Of a stretch of 64,000 nucleotides of DNA, positions 24,879 through 34,060 are shown one piece after another. The DNA is taken from NCBI GenBank assembly GCA_023437715.1, contig JAEZFK010000037.1:1-64000 (forward strand), read 5' to 3'. Both the position numbers and the translations under genes were made by a program. The stretch is from Bacillota bacterium (GTDB lineage: Bacteria > Bacillota > Clostridia > Lachnospirales > Lachnospiraceae). The notes under the pieces are model-generated. The model searched no databases. It was not told the DNA's origin and saw only the letters and a list, made by a program, of their open reading frames with translations. The first letter of the stretch is position 1. The number at the start of each line of letters is the position of its first letter.

Positions 24879-24909
24879 TTGACAGTGACCTTACGTCACC
24901 CTGTATGAT
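24879..24909 (+). promoter_or_regulatory. MerR-type promoter/operator, copy 2, before rfbA
   Basis: TTGACA, 19-base spacer with the dyad GTGAC-N5-GTCAC, then TATGAT. The spacer differs from copy 1 at only two positions, so the MerR-methyltransferase is the likely regulator of the dTDP-sugar genes. Confidence 0.82.
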
Positions 24910-24939
24910 GGTATCATAAAGAAAATGGAGGAAGAACAA

Positions 24940-25830
24940 ATGAAGGGAATTATTCTTGCCGGAGGCTCCGGCACCAGGCTGTATCCGCTTACCATGGTAA
25001 CATCCAAGCAGCTGCTTCCGATTTATGACAAGCCCATGATTTACTATCCCCTGTCCGTTCTGATGAATGCAGGAATCCGGGAAATCCTGATCATCTCCAC
25101 ACCGGACGATACACCGCGGTTTGAAGCGCTTTTAGGAGACGGAGCCCAGTTCGGCATCCGGCTGTCCTATGCGGTTCAGCCCTCCCCGGACGGCCTGGCA
25201 CAGGCATTTATCATCGGAGAGGAATTCATCGGCAGCGACAGCGTGTCCATGATCCTTGGAGACAACATCTTTGCCGGCCACGGGCTGAACAAGCGCCTTT
25301 TAAATGCAGCCAACAAGGCGGAAGGGGCCACGGTATTCGGCTATTACGTGGATGATCCGGAGCGGTTTGGCATTGTGGAATTCGATTCCGACGGAAAGGC
25401 CATTTCCATTGAGGAAAAGCCAGCGAAGCCAAAGAGCAATTACTGTGTGACCGGATTGTATTTCTACGATAATAAAGTGGTGGAATACGCAAAGAACTTA
25501 AAGCCTTCACCAAGAGGAGAGCTGGAAATTACGGATTTAAACCGCATTTACTTAGAAGCCGGAAAGCTTGACGTAGAGCTTCTTGGACAGGGCTTTACCT
25601 GGCTTGATACGGGTACTCATGAATCCCTGGTAGACGCCACCAACTTTGTGCGCACCATGGAGACCCACCAGCACAGGAAGATCGCCTGTCTGGAGGAGAT
25701 CGCCTATTTGAACCACTGGATCACTAAGGATCAGCTTTTAGCAAGCATTGAGCCCTTAAAGAAGAACCAGTACGGACAGTATTTAATGGATGTTCTGGCA
25801 GGAAAATATATTGACAAATTACACGGTTAA
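24940..25830 (+). CDS. rfbA: Glucose-1-phosphate thymidylyltransferase
   Basis: A 296-residue RmlA that makes dTDP-glucose, the first step to dTDP-rhamnose and related sugars. N-terminal nucleotide loop GIILAGGSGTRLYPLT, followed by the SKQLLPIYDKPM motif and the EEKPAKPKSN segment. ATG at 24940 lies eight bases after GGAGGA; an in-frame ATG at 24925 contains that ribosome site and is less likely. First gene of the rfbA-rfbB-rfbD unit under the MerR-type operator. Confidence 0.96.
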   Translation: MKGIILAGGSGTRLYPLTMVTSKQLLPIYDKPMIYYPLSVLMNAGIREILIISTPDDTPRFEALLGDGAQFGIRLSYAVQPSPDGLAQAFIIGEEFIGSDSVSMILGDNIFAGHGLNKRLLNAANKAEGATVFGYYVDDPERFGIVEFDSDGKAISIEEKPAKPKSNYCVTGLYFYDNKVVEYAKNLKPSPRGELEITDLNRIYLEAGKLDVELLGQGFTWLDTGTHESLVDATNFVRTMETHQHRKIACLEEIAYLNHWITKDQLLASIEPLKKNQYGQYLMDVLAGKYIDKLHG

Positions 25831-25851
25831 GGAATAGCAGGAGGAAAAACC

Positions 25852-26874
25852 ATGAAAATTATCGTTACCGGCGGAGCCGGATTTATCGGCGGAAATTTTG
25901 TTCATCATATGGTGAATAAGTACCCGGATTACCAGATCATCAATCTGGACCTTTTAACCTATGCAGGGAACCTGGAAACATTAAAGCCTGTTGAGGGAAA
26001 GCCTAATTATCAGTTCGTAAAGGGCGACATTGCGGACAGAACCTTTATTTTTGACCTTTTTGAAAAAGAGAAACCGGATGTAGTGGTGAATTTCGCAGCA
26101 GAAAGCCACGTAGACCGTTCCATTGAGGACCCGGAAGCATTTGTCAGAACCAATGTTATGGGAACCACCACCCTTCTCGATGCCTGCCGCACCTACGGAA
26201 TCAAGCGCTACCACCAGGTTTCCACCGACGAGGTTTACGGAGATCTGCCTTTAGACCGGCCCGACTTATTCTTTACGGAGGAAACGCCCCTTCACACCTC
26301 CAGCCCTTATTCTTCCTCAAAGGCAGGCGCAGACCTTTTCGTTCTGGCTTACCACAGGACCTTCGGGCTTCCGGTGACTATTTCCAGATGCTCCAATAAC
26401 TATGGGCCCTACCATTTCCCGGAGAAGCTGATTCCCCTTATTATCAGCCGGGCGCTGGCCGACGAAGAGCTTCCCGTATACGGAACCGGAGAAAATGTAA
26501 GAGACTGGCTCCACGTTTCCGATCACTGCGAAGCCATTGACTTAATCCTTCATAAGGGAAAAGTGGGAGAGGTTTACAATGTGGGCGGACATAATGAGCG
26601 CACCAACTTGGAGGTAGTAAAGACCATCTTAAAGGCCCTGGATAAGCCGGAAAGCCTGATCCGTTTCGTTACGGACCGTCCAGGCCATGACAGACGCTAC
26701 GCCATTGATCCGGCAAAGCTGGAAAAAGAGCTGGGCTGGAAGCCGAAATATAACTTTGACACAGGAATCCGCCAGACCATTCAGTGGTATCTGGACAATG
26801 AGGACTGGTGGAAGCATATCATCAACGGAGAATATCAGAATTACTTTGATAATATGTACGGAAAGCGGTTATAG
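25852..26874 (+). CDS. rfbB: dTDP-glucose 4,6-dehydratase
   Basis: A 340-residue extended short-chain dehydrogenase (RmlB). NAD-binding GGAGFIGGNF at the N terminus, AAESHVDRSIEDP near residue 82, the catalytic Thr-Asp-Glu (STDEVYGD) near 123 and YSSSKAGAD with the Tyr/Lys pair near 150 are all intact. It converts dTDP-glucose to dTDP-4-keto-6-deoxyglucose. AGGAGG precedes the ATG; 21 bases separate it from rfbA. Confidence 0.96.
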   Translation: MKIIVTGGAGFIGGNFVHHMVNKYPDYQIINLDLLTYAGNLETLKPVEGKPNYQFVKGDIADRTFIFDLFEKEKPDVVVNFAAESHVDRSIEDPEAFVRTNVMGTTTLLDACRTYGIKRYHQVSTDEVYGDLPLDRPDLFFTEETPLHTSSPYSSSKAGADLFVLAYHRTFGLPVTISRCSNNYGPYHFPEKLIPLIISRALADEELPVYGTGENVRDWLHVSDHCEAIDLILHKGKVGEVYNVGGHNERTNLEVVKTILKALDKPESLIRFVTDRPGHDRRYAIDPAKLEKELGWKPKYNFDTGIRQTIQWYLDNEDWWKHIINGEYQNYFDNMYGKRL

Positions 26875-26894
26875 GCAAAGGAAAGAGGAAGCAT

Positions 26895-27731
26895 ATGAAA
26901 GTATTTGTTACCGGAGTAAAAGGCCAGCTGGGCTTTGATGTGGTAAATGAACTGGAAAAAAGAGGCCATGAGGCCATTGGCGTGGACATCGATGAGATGG
27001 ACATTACGGATGAGGAAAGCGTGAACCGGGTCATAAAGGCCGCGGCTCCCGATGCCGTCATTCACTGTGCGGCCTACACGGCAGTGGACGCTGCAGAGGA
27101 CAATTTAGAACTGTGCCGGAACGTAAATGCCCGGGGCACGGAGTACATTGCCAGGGTGTGCCGGGAGCTGGACATCCGGATGATGTATATCAGCACGGAT
27201 TACGTATTCAACGGCCAGGGAACCCGCCCCTGGGAGCCGGATGATAAGAGAGAGCCGTTAAATGTCTACGGTCAGACAAAATACGAAGGCGAGCTGGCGG
27301 TTGAGGAAAATTTAACAAAGTATTTTATTGTTCGCATTGCCTGGGTATTCGGGTTAAACGGGAAAAATTTCATAAAAACCATGCTTAATCTGGGACAGAC
27401 CCATGATAAGCTGACGGTTGTGGCAGACCAGATCGGTTCACCCACCTACACCTATGACCTGGCCCGGCTTCTGGTGGACATGATAGAAACGGAAAAGTAC
27501 GGCCGCTACCACGCCACCAATGAAGGACTTTGCAGCTGGTACGAATTTGCCTGCGAAATCTTTAAGCAGGCAGGCATGAACGTTTCCGTGGAGCCGGTGA
27601 CCTCGGACCAGTATCCGTCAAAGGCAAAGCGCCCCATGAACAGCCGTATGAATAAGGATAAGCTGGAAGAAAACGGTTTTGTGCGCCTGCCGTCCTGGCA
27701 GGATGCCTTAAAACGGTATTTGCGCGGGTGA
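26895..27731 (+). CDS. rfbD: dTDP-4-dehydrorhamnose reductase
   Basis: A 278-residue RmlD: GVKGQLGFDVVNELEK nucleotide loop, AAYTAVDAAEDN near residue 60, STDYVFNG and the YGQTKYEGE Tyr/Lys motif near 128. It would complete dTDP-rhamnose formation, but the 3,5-epimerase (rmlC) normally between these steps is absent from this cluster and from the window; it may be encoded elsewhere, or the product may be another 6-deoxyhexose. GGAAAGAGGA precedes the ATG. Confidence 0.94.
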   Translation: MKVFVTGVKGQLGFDVVNELEKRGHEAIGVDIDEMDITDEESVNRVIKAAAPDAVIHCAAYTAVDAAEDNLELCRNVNARGTEYIARVCRELDIRMMYISTDYVFNGQGTRPWEPDDKREPLNVYGQTKYEGELAVEENLTKYFIVRIAWVFGLNGKNFIKTMLNLGQTHDKLTVVADQIGSPTYTYDLARLLVDMIETEKYGRYHATNEGLCSWYEFACEIFKQAGMNVSVEPVTSDQYPSKAKRPMNSRMNKDKLEENGFVRLPSWQDALKRYLRG

Positions 27732-27770
27732 CAAGCCGGGCGAACATGTTGATCCTTTGCAGGAGAGCAT

Positions 27771-28676
27771 ATGGAAATCAAGATCAACGATTACTGGGAA
27801 CCGGATCATTTCCGGGCGCTGAGTGAGGATAATTACAATATATCCAGAACCTGTGAATACAGGAAAAATGAAATGCACCATATCCACTCCGCCAGCGAAA
27901 TCCTCTTTATTGAGGAGGGCGCTGCGGAGTATTACGTATGCGGAAAAAAGTATCTTCTGGAAAAGGGAGATATTATGGTGATCGGAGGGAAGGAGCACCA
28001 CCGAAGACGGATTTTAGAGCTGCCCTTCTTAAGGTACGGCTTATCGGTCCGGCCCTCCTATTATGAAAGCTTAAACCTGGGAGAGGACTTGAAAAAGGTC
28101 TTTCAAACTCCTTCCCAGCAGGCCTTTCAGGACCATTACAAAAATGTGGACCCTCAGATATTCGGTCATATTGTGGAGCTTTTAAAGGATTTGTACGGAG
28201 AACAGGCAATCCACAAGCCCCTTCGTTCCATGTTCGAGCGGTCTGTCATCACCCAGATTGCCGTGCTGATGTTCCGGGTCTTCGGCCTGGAACGGAAGGA
28301 AAGCGAATTATCCGCAATGAATCTGCGGATGGTGGACATTAAAGAATATATTGACACTCATTTCCGGGAGAACCTGGACTTACAGCTTTTGAGCCAGCTT
28401 TTTTACCTGCATCCCGCCACAATCAGCAGGGAGTTCAAAAAGTATTTCGGAAAAAACCTCATAAAGTATATTAATACCGTAAGGGTCTGCGAGGCGGCGA
28501 ACCTGCTTGAGAACACCAATGAAAGCGTCACCGGCATATCTGTAGCCTGCGGGTATGACAGCGTAAATACGTTTCTGCGGCAGTTTAAAGCCGTTATGGA
28601 AACAACTCCCCTGCAGTATCGCAGGGCGAGACAGGAATGGAATGAAAAACGACGGGAAGAGTCCAGGGGGCTGTGA
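27771..28676 (+). CDS. AraC-family transcriptional regulator
   Basis: A 301-residue regulator with an N-terminal cupin-like sugar-sensing domain (HIHSASEILFIEEG, EKGDIMVIGGKEHHRR) and a C-terminal pair of helix-turn-helix motifs (LQLLSQLFYLHPATISREFKKYFG near residue 205 and SVTGISVACGYDSVNTFLRQFK near 255, each given in part: HPATISREFKK, GYDSVNTFLRQFK). It precedes a sugar importer and a sugar-acid dehydratase on the same strand but is separated by its own terminator, so it probably regulates that locus. GGAGAG precedes the ATG. Confidence 0.92.
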   Translation: MEIKINDYWEPDHFRALSEDNYNISRTCEYRKNEMHHIHSASEILFIEEGAAEYYVCGKKYLLEKGDIMVIGGKEHHRRRILELPFLRYGLSVRPSYYESLNLGEDLKKVFQTPSQQAFQDHYKNVDPQIFGHIVELLKDLYGEQAIHKPLRSMFERSVITQIAVLMFRVFGLERKESELSAMNLRMVDIKEYIDTHFRENLDLQLLSQLFYLHPATISREFKKYFGKNLIKYINTVRVCEAANLLENTNESVTGISVACGYDSVNTFLRQFKAVMETTPLQYRRARQEWNEKRREESRGL

Positions 28677-28696
28677 GAAATCACAGTCCTCTTTTT
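28666..28696 (+). terminator. Terminator after araC-type gene
   Basis: GGCTGTGA and TCACAGTCC pair with one bulge around GAAA and are followed by CTTTTT. The regulator's TGA stop lies inside the 5' arm. Confidence 0.78.
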
Positions 28697-28840
28697 AAGT
28701 TGAAATTGAAAATCACAAATAAGTAGATCAAGAAATGGTGATTATTGACTAAAATATGTACAGAATAAACAAGCGAAATAATATATGATGAAAACAGCTA
28801 CAAGAAACCATATAACAATGATTCATGGAGGGATTTTATT

Positions 28841-30208
28841 ATGAAGAAAAGAAGAGTATTTGCAATGCTTCTTTCTGCCGTTACAGCAGCGTCTCTAATG
28901 ACAGGCTGCGGCGGAAGCGGCCAGAACCAGACAGCAGCATCTTCCGAAAGCGGACAGGCCAAAACCGAGACAAGCGCCGCTAAAGACGGCGGCAGCGGAG
29001 AGAAAGTGGCTATTACGGTTTTTGACGGATACGCAGGGGAGGATCCTCACGGGAAGTACATTTACCAGTATGCTGACGAGTACATGAAAGAGCATCCCAA
29101 TGTCTCCATCGAAATACAGGCGGTCAGCACCAATGACATCTATACAAAGCTTTCCGCTATGGCGGCTACGCCGGATGAGGTTCCCACCATATTTTTCACC
29201 TCCGCAGATGCCATTGCCACTCTGCATGACTTAGGACTGACCGCAGATTTAAAGAGTCTTGTTCCCGATGATTTAAAAGCGGAATTTGCCAACGGCGTTG
29301 TGGATTCCTGCATGCTGGGCGATGAAATGGCTTATTTCCCTGTTGCAGTACAGCCGACAGCTGTCATCTACAGAATGGACCGTTTTAAGGAAGCAGGCCT
29401 GGAGGTTCCAAAGACCTGGGAAGAATTTGTGGCTGATGCAAAGGCCCTTACAAAGGATACGAACAATGACGGACAGATGGATGAGTGGGGATTTGACATG
29501 GTAGGCTCCAATAACTCTTCCGGCCAGAGCCGCTTTATGGCATATTTATGGTCCAACGGAATCGACTGCGTGAAGGAAGACGGCGGAAAATGGGTTACAG
29601 ACATTTCCACAGACCAGAAATTCATGGACGCATTCTCCAGATGGACCAACATGAATGTAGACGGCATCGTTCCTACGGGAATCACAGAAGTGGATTATCC
29701 TACGGCTGCCAACTATTTTGCAATGGGCTATACAAGCATGTTCCTTACAGGACCAAACGCCCTTGGCGTGGCTTATGCCAACAATCCTGACTTAAAGGGC
29801 AAGCTGGGCTCCTTTAAGATGCCTGGCGATTATCCGGGAACCATGCTGGGAACAGAAGGCTATGCAGTCAGCTCCCATGCCAGCGATGCAGAGAAGGAAG
29901 CAGCTATCGATTATCTCCGTTTCTTTGTAGAGCATGATAAAAATATGGAGTTCTGGCAGAGCAGCGGAAAGATTCCTGCCACAGTGGAAGGACAGAAAGC
30001 AGAATATATTACCGGAGATGATTACGCAGGATTCTTACAGCAGATCGCAGACGGCTGCCGTCCTACCGTTACCTTTGCAGGAGTCAGCGGCTTAAAGGGC
30101 GCATTAGGAAATGCTTATGCTTCCGTATTCTCAAATGAGAAAACAAATGAGGAAGCGGTCAAGACCTTAGTGAGCGACATTGACGAGTTATTAGAAGATT
30201 ATAACTAA
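28841..30208 (+). CDS. Sugar-binding lipoprotein (SBP family 1)
   Basis: A 455-residue extracellular solute-binding protein. Signal peptide with lipobox (LMTGC) near residue 23, a Ser/Gln/Thr-rich linker, and a MalE/UgpB-type fold (HPNVSIEIQAVSTNDIYTKL, PKTWEEFVADAKALT near residue 185 in part TWEEFVADAKAL). Length is typical for family 1. GGAGGGA precedes the ATG. It heads a carbohydrate importer followed by two permeases; no ATPase gene is present, so a shared MsmK-like ATPase elsewhere is likely. The linked enolase-family dehydratase suggests a sugar acid or derived oligosaccharide as cargo. Confidence 0.9.
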   Translation: MKKRRVFAMLLSAVTAASLMTGCGGSGQNQTAASSESGQAKTETSAAKDGGSGEKVAITVFDGYAGEDPHGKYIYQYADEYMKEHPNVSIEIQAVSTNDIYTKLSAMAATPDEVPTIFFTSADAIATLHDLGLTADLKSLVPDDLKAEFANGVVDSCMLGDEMAYFPVAVQPTAVIYRMDRFKEAGLEVPKTWEEFVADAKALTKDTNNDGQMDEWGFDMVGSNNSSGQSRFMAYLWSNGIDCVKEDGGKWVTDISTDQKFMDAFSRWTNMNVDGIVPTGITEVDYPTAANYFAMGYTSMFLTGPNALGVAYANNPDLKGKLGSFKMPGDYPGTMLGTEGYAVSSHASDAEKEAAIDYLRFFVEHDKNMEFWQSSGKIPATVEGQKAEYITGDDYAGFLQQIADGCRPTVTFAGVSGLKGALGNAYASVFSNEKTNEEAVKTLVSDIDELLEDYN

Positions 30209-30245
30209 AAATTATTTTGGCCAAAAAATAAATGAACTTTAAAAA

Positions 30246-30267
30246 GAGGGAGGATTTTTCCTCCCTC
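30246..30267 (+). terminator. Intercistronic stem-loop after sugar-binding gene
   Basis: GAGGGAGGA and TCCTCCCTC form a perfect 9-bp stem with a T4 loop and no T-tail. It lies between the binding-protein and permease genes and probably raises the level of the first message by stabilising its 3' end or by partial termination. Confidence 0.7.
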
Positions 30268-30327
30268 AAAATTGAGGAGCACCTTAAGTGCACCCTGATT
30301 AAATAAGAAAGAGAGGAGGAAGATTTG

Positions 30328-31218
30328 ATGAATAAAGGCGGAAGTGCCCAAAGGAAAGTCAGGCTGTGGAATGAAGGATACGCTTTTACGCTTCCCATTG
30401 TCATCATGCTGGCGGCCCTTATTATTTATCCCATGGTATACGGTTTTTATATCAGCTTTTTTAATACCAACCTTGTTACAAAATGGAATTATGTAGGCTT
30501 AAAGTATTATGGGGCGGCGTTTAAGGAAGCGGCCTTTTACCAGTCCGTTCTTCTGACCACGTTTTTCATGCTTCTGGTGGTAGGCGGCCATTTTCTCATG
30601 GGCTTTATTCTGGCAAGCCTGCTCAATAAGGAATTTAAGGGCAGAACTGTTTTCCGTGTAATATTCATGCTGCCGTGGTTTTTCCCGGAGGCGGTGGTTG
30701 CGCTTCTGTTTACCTGGATCATGAATCCCATGTACGGAATCTTAAACAGCGTTTTAAAAAGCCTTGGAATCATATCCACCAATATTTCCTGGCTGGGAAG
30801 CAAGGAGCTGGCGTTCCCGGCGGTGGTTTTTGTATGTATATGGAAGGGATATCCTCTGGTCATGACCATGATTCTGGCAGGACTGCAGAGCATATCCAGG
30901 GATTATTACGAGGCAGCGGAAATTGACGGCGCCAATAAGTGGGCTCAGTTCCGCTATATCACCCTCCCCTCCCTAAGGCCCATTCTTTCCACGGTGTTAA
31001 TCCTTGACTGCGTATGGTGGTTCAAGCAGTATACCCTGGTTTACACCATGACGGCAGGAGGCCCCGGAACTGCTACCAGCTTAATCAGTTTAAGCATTTA
31101 CGGCACGGCCTTTAATGATTTAAGGTTCGGCAAAGCGGCAGCCTGGGGAATTCTGGTGTTCTTTATCTGTTATCTGATCAGTCTGGTGAGTAAGGCGGTG
31201 ACAAAGGAAAATGAATAG
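30328..31218 (+). CDS. Sugar ABC transporter permease (MalF/UgpA type)
   Basis: A 296-residue permease with six hydrophobic segments, the first near residue 20, and the EAA loop YEAAEIDGANKWAQFRYITLP near residue 195 (seen as EAAEIDGANKW). ATG at 30328 is taken, following AGGAGGA; a TTG three bases earlier is less likely. It overlaps the next permease gene by eight bases, so the pair is translationally coupled and forms the heterodimeric channel. Confidence 0.92.
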   Translation: MNKGGSAQRKVRLWNEGYAFTLPIVIMLAALIIYPMVYGFYISFFNTNLVTKWNYVGLKYYGAAFKEAAFYQSVLLTTFFMLLVVGGHFLMGFILASLLNKEFKGRTVFRVIFMLPWFFPEAVVALLFTWIMNPMYGILNSVLKSLGIISTNISWLGSKELAFPAVVFVCIWKGYPLVMTMILAGLQSISRDYYEAAEIDGANKWAQFRYITLPSLRPILSTVLILDCVWWFKQYTLVYTMTAGGPGTATSLISLSIYGTAFNDLRFGKAAAWGILVFFICYLISLVSKAVTKENE

Positions 31219-32050
31219 ATCCAAAAAGAAAAAAATCGATCAAGTTCTGACATATGTGATACTGGTCTTTCTGGCCTCCTTTATCGTGGTTCCCGTTCTC
31301 TGGATGGTATCCACGGCCTTTAAAACGGAGCCTCAGACCTACTATCCTCAGCCTAAATGGCTGCCGGACCCATTTTCCCTGGAATCCTTTCACAAATTCT
31401 TTAACACCTATAATTTCGGGAAAATGACCTTGAACAGCCTTGTGGTATGCCTTTCGGCCATGGTGATCTGCGTGGCCTGCGCCTGTCTGGCAGGCTACGG
31501 AGTGACCAGGTTCCGGTTTAAGGGGAAAAACCAGCTCATGAGCTTTCTTCTCATCACCCAGATGTTTCCAAGCGTTATGCTGGTGGTGCCGTTCTATGCG
31601 GTGCTTTCCAAGTATCACCTAACCAACACCCTTATGGGTCTGGTGGTGGTGTATGCTGCCACAAACGTGGCTTTCAGCACATGGATGATCGTTTCTTATT
31701 TTAAGACCATTCCATTGGAGCTTGACGAGGCGGCGCGGGTGGACGGAGCTTCCAGCTTCCGGATTTTCTGGAACATCATCCTGCCCTTAATTGTTCCGGG
31801 GATTGCGGCCGTGGCAATGTTTGTGCTGTTCAACGGCTGGAATGAATATATGTTTTCCTCGGTTCTGGTGTCCAAGGATGAGCTGAAGACTCTGACGGTG
31901 GGAATTATCGCATTAAACTCCCAGTATCAGATCAAATGGAATGATTTAATGGCGGCCTCAAGCATATCCAGCCTTCCATTGGTGATTCTGTTTGTGTGCT
32001 TCCAGAAATATTTTATTGCCGGAATGACCGGAGGGGCAGTAAAGAGCTGA
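31211..32050 (+). CDS. Sugar ABC transporter permease (MalG/UgpE type)
   Basis: A 279-residue partner permease with an N-terminal membrane segment (TYVILVFLASFIVVPVLWMV region), further segments and the EAA loop ELDEAARVDGASSFRIFW near residue 175. AAAGGAA precedes the ATG, which lies inside the end of the upstream permease gene. It completes the membrane part of the importer. Confidence 0.92.
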   Translation: MNRSKKKKIDQVLTYVILVFLASFIVVPVLWMVSTAFKTEPQTYYPQPKWLPDPFSLESFHKFFNTYNFGKMTLNSLVVCLSAMVICVACACLAGYGVTRFRFKGKNQLMSFLLITQMFPSVMLVVPFYAVLSKYHLTNTLMGLVVVYAATNVAFSTWMIVSYFKTIPLELDEAARVDGASSFRIFWNIILPLIVPGIAAVAMFVLFNGWNEYMFSSVLVSKDELKTLTVGIIALNSQYQIKWNDLMAASSISSLPLVILFVCFQKYFIAGMTGGAVKS

Positions 32051-32110
32051 TATATGGAAAACGCCCTGCAGACTTTTTATCGAATATGACTGACTAACGG
32101 AGGTAGGAAA

Positions 32111-33325
32111 ATGGATAACATAAAAATCCATGACATTAAGGTTTTTGTAACAGCGCCGGCAAACATCAATCTGGTGGTGGTAAAGGTGGAAACCACGGAG
32201 CCGGAGCTGTACGGGTACGGCTGTGCCACATTTACCTGGAGGCATAAAGCGGTGGTGACTGCTGTGGAAGAATATTTACGGCCCCTGCTTAAGGGAATGC
32301 CTGTAGATGACATCGAGGGAATCTGGCAGCTGATGATGGGAAGCTCCTACTGGAGAAACGGTCCTGTTTTAAACAACGCCATTTCCGGTGTTGACGAGGC
32401 TTTATGGGACATTAAGGGAAAACGTGCCGGAATGCCTCTTTACAGCCTCTTTGGAGGAAAGTGCAGGGAAGGCATTGCCGTATACAGGCACGCCGACGGA
32501 AAGTCCATCGAAGAGGTGGAGGAGCGTATCCAGGGCTATCTGGACGAGGGCTACCGCTATATCCGCTGCCACATGGGCACCTATGGCGGCAACTTTGACG
32601 GAAAGATACAGCAGATCGTAAAGCCGGATAATGCCTTAGAGGGAGCGTATTTCCATCCCAGAATGTATATGGACAGCGTTTACCGTCTGTTTGACAGAGT
32701 CCGCCGGGATATCGGCTGGGGAGTAGAGCTTATGCACGATGTCCATGAGCGCCTGACCCTTGCGGAAACCATGGAGTTTGCCCGGGAGATGGAACAGTAT
32801 AAGCTGTTTTTCTTAGAGGACAGCCTTCCTCCCGAGCAGGTGGAAGCCTTTAAGGCCCTGCGGTACCATACCACGGTTCCCCTGGCCATGGGAGAACTGT
32901 TTACAACCCCAAATGAGTGGAAGACAATTGTACAGAACCAGTGGATTGATTATATCAGAGTCCATTTAAGCGATATCGGAGGCTTAACTCCTGCCAGAAA
33001 GCTGGCCCACTTCTGTGAAGCCTATGGAGTGCGCACCGCATGGCATGGGCCAAATGACTTATCTCCTATCGGAATGGCGGCTCAGATGCACTTAGACCTT
33101 CACAGCCACAACTTCGGCATCCAGGAATTTTCCGGGTTCAGCCAGGCGGAGCAGGAGGTATTTCCAGGCTGTCCCTGCGTCAGGGACGGATATGCCTATG
33201 TAAACGACAGGCCGGGCATCGGTGTGGGCTTTGATGAAAAGGCGGCAGAGAAGTATCCTGAGATTGCCATGGACCACAGCTGGCTGTATGCAAGGCTTCC
33301 TGACGGAACCCCTGTAAGGCCATAA
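32111..33325 (+). CDS. Enolase-superfamily sugar-acid dehydratase (ManD/RspA type)
   Basis: A 404-residue mandelate-racemase-like barrel protein of the D-mannonate/D-gluconate dehydratase group. Seen: YRHADGKSIEEVEERI near residue 125, metal Asp and catalytic His in LMHDVHERL near 213, second and third metal ligands in FFLEDSLPPEQ near 237 and AMGELFTTP near 262, and AWHGPNDLSPIG near 312. All three acidic ligands are present, so catalysis is likely: loss of water from a six-carbon sugar acid to a 2-keto-3-deoxy acid. It is 60 bases after the permease gene in the same direction and probably processes the imported substrate. Exact substrate not determinable. Confidence 0.88.
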   Translation: MDNIKIHDIKVFVTAPANINLVVVKVETTEPELYGYGCATFTWRHKAVVTAVEEYLRPLLKGMPVDDIEGIWQLMMGSSYWRNGPVLNNAISGVDEALWDIKGKRAGMPLYSLFGGKCREGIAVYRHADGKSIEEVEERIQGYLDEGYRYIRCHMGTYGGNFDGKIQQIVKPDNALEGAYFHPRMYMDSVYRLFDRVRRDIGWGVELMHDVHERLTLAETMEFAREMEQYKLFFLEDSLPPEQVEAFKALRYHTTVPLAMGELFTTPNEWKTIVQNQWIDYIRVHLSDIGGLTPARKLAHFCEAYGVRTAWHGPNDLSPIGMAAQMHLDLHSHNFGIQEFSGFSQAEQEVFPGCPCVRDGYAYVNDRPGIGVGFDEKAAEKYPEIAMDHSWLYARLPDGTPVRP

Positions 33326-33523
33326 AAGTATAGGGCCATAAGAGGTGTAGGGCCGAGATATAGGGTTATAAGAGATATAAGGCCGTGAGCGCATAGGGTA
33401 GAAAGACACAGGCAGGCGCATAGCCGGAATGTAAAAAAACGTTTCGGCTTCGCTTGCATTTTTTTCGCTTTCGTGATACAATAGCTAAATGCCGTAAATA
33501 AGGTGGTTTTTTATAAAAAAAGA
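33326..33523. other. Gap after ManD-like gene with degenerate tandem repeats
   Basis: From 33328 to about 33405 the sequence consists of four or so imperfect copies of a unit like TATAGGGCCATAAGAG. It is followed by an A/T-run inverted repeat near 33432-33470 that may terminate the ManD-like transcript. No gene seen. Confidence 0.55.
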
Positions 33524-33552
33524 TTGACGAATCCTGCCGCGTGTGTTATAGT
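33524..33552 (+). promoter_or_regulatory. Promoter of rpmG-secE-nusG unit
   Basis: TTGACG, 17 bases, TATAGT, about 105 bases before rpmG. The leader contains a run of T near 33580-33588 but no clear hairpin. Confidence 0.72.
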
Positions 33553-33659
33553 AATTGGGCGAATGGAAGAGCTTAGGTCTTTTTTTTATGCTCAAAATTG
33601 TTTGTTGCAGAGAAAAAGACTGAAACACAACAACGAAAATTTAAGTGGAGGTGGAAGTC

Positions 33660-33809
33660 GTGCGCACAAAGATCACACTGGCATGTACTGAATGCAAACA
33701 GCGGAATTACAACATGACCAAGGATAAGAAGACTCATCCGGACAGAATGGAAACCAAGAAGTATTGCAGATTTTGTAAGAGCCATACAATGCACAAGGAA
33801 ACGAAGTAA
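33660..33809 (+). CDS. rpmG: 50S ribosomal protein L33
   Basis: A 49-residue protein starting with GTG after GGAGGTGG. It has the zinc-binding form with two CXXC pairs (ACTEC and YCRFC), as in the C+ paralogue used when zinc is sufficient. Sits at its usual place immediately before secE and nusG. Length normal. Confidence 0.95.
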   Translation: MRTKITLACTECKQRNYNMTKDKKTHPDRMETKKYCRFCKSHTMHKETK

Positions 33810-33833
33810 TCGGTTTGTAAAGGACGTGAAATT

Positions 33834-34037
33834 ATGGGAGATACAGTGAACAACGAGGGCGCTCAGAAGAAGAACTTTTTTAAAGGTTTAAAGGTTGAGT
33901 TTGCAAAAATCGTTTGGCCTGACAAAGACACCGTAACGAAACAGACGATCGCTGTAGTATCATCATCGATTGCTTTAGGACTGATTATCGCGATTCTTGA
34001 TTTTGTCATCAAGTTTTGTCTCAGTTTTGTCTTATAA
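33834..34037 (+). CDS. secE: Preprotein translocase subunit SecE
   Basis: A 67-residue single-span subunit of the SecYEG channel. An amphipathic cytoplasmic stretch (GLKVEFAKIVWPDKDTV, with the conserved WP) precedes one membrane helix (SSIALGLIIAILDFVIKF). Short Gram-positive form. Between rpmG and nusG as usual. Confidence 0.95.
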   Translation: MGDTVNNEGAQKKNFFKGLKVEFAKIVWPDKDTVTKQTIAVVSSSIALGLIIAILDFVIKFCLSFVL

Positions 34038-34060
34038 TTCGTAAGGGTTAAGGTGAGTTT

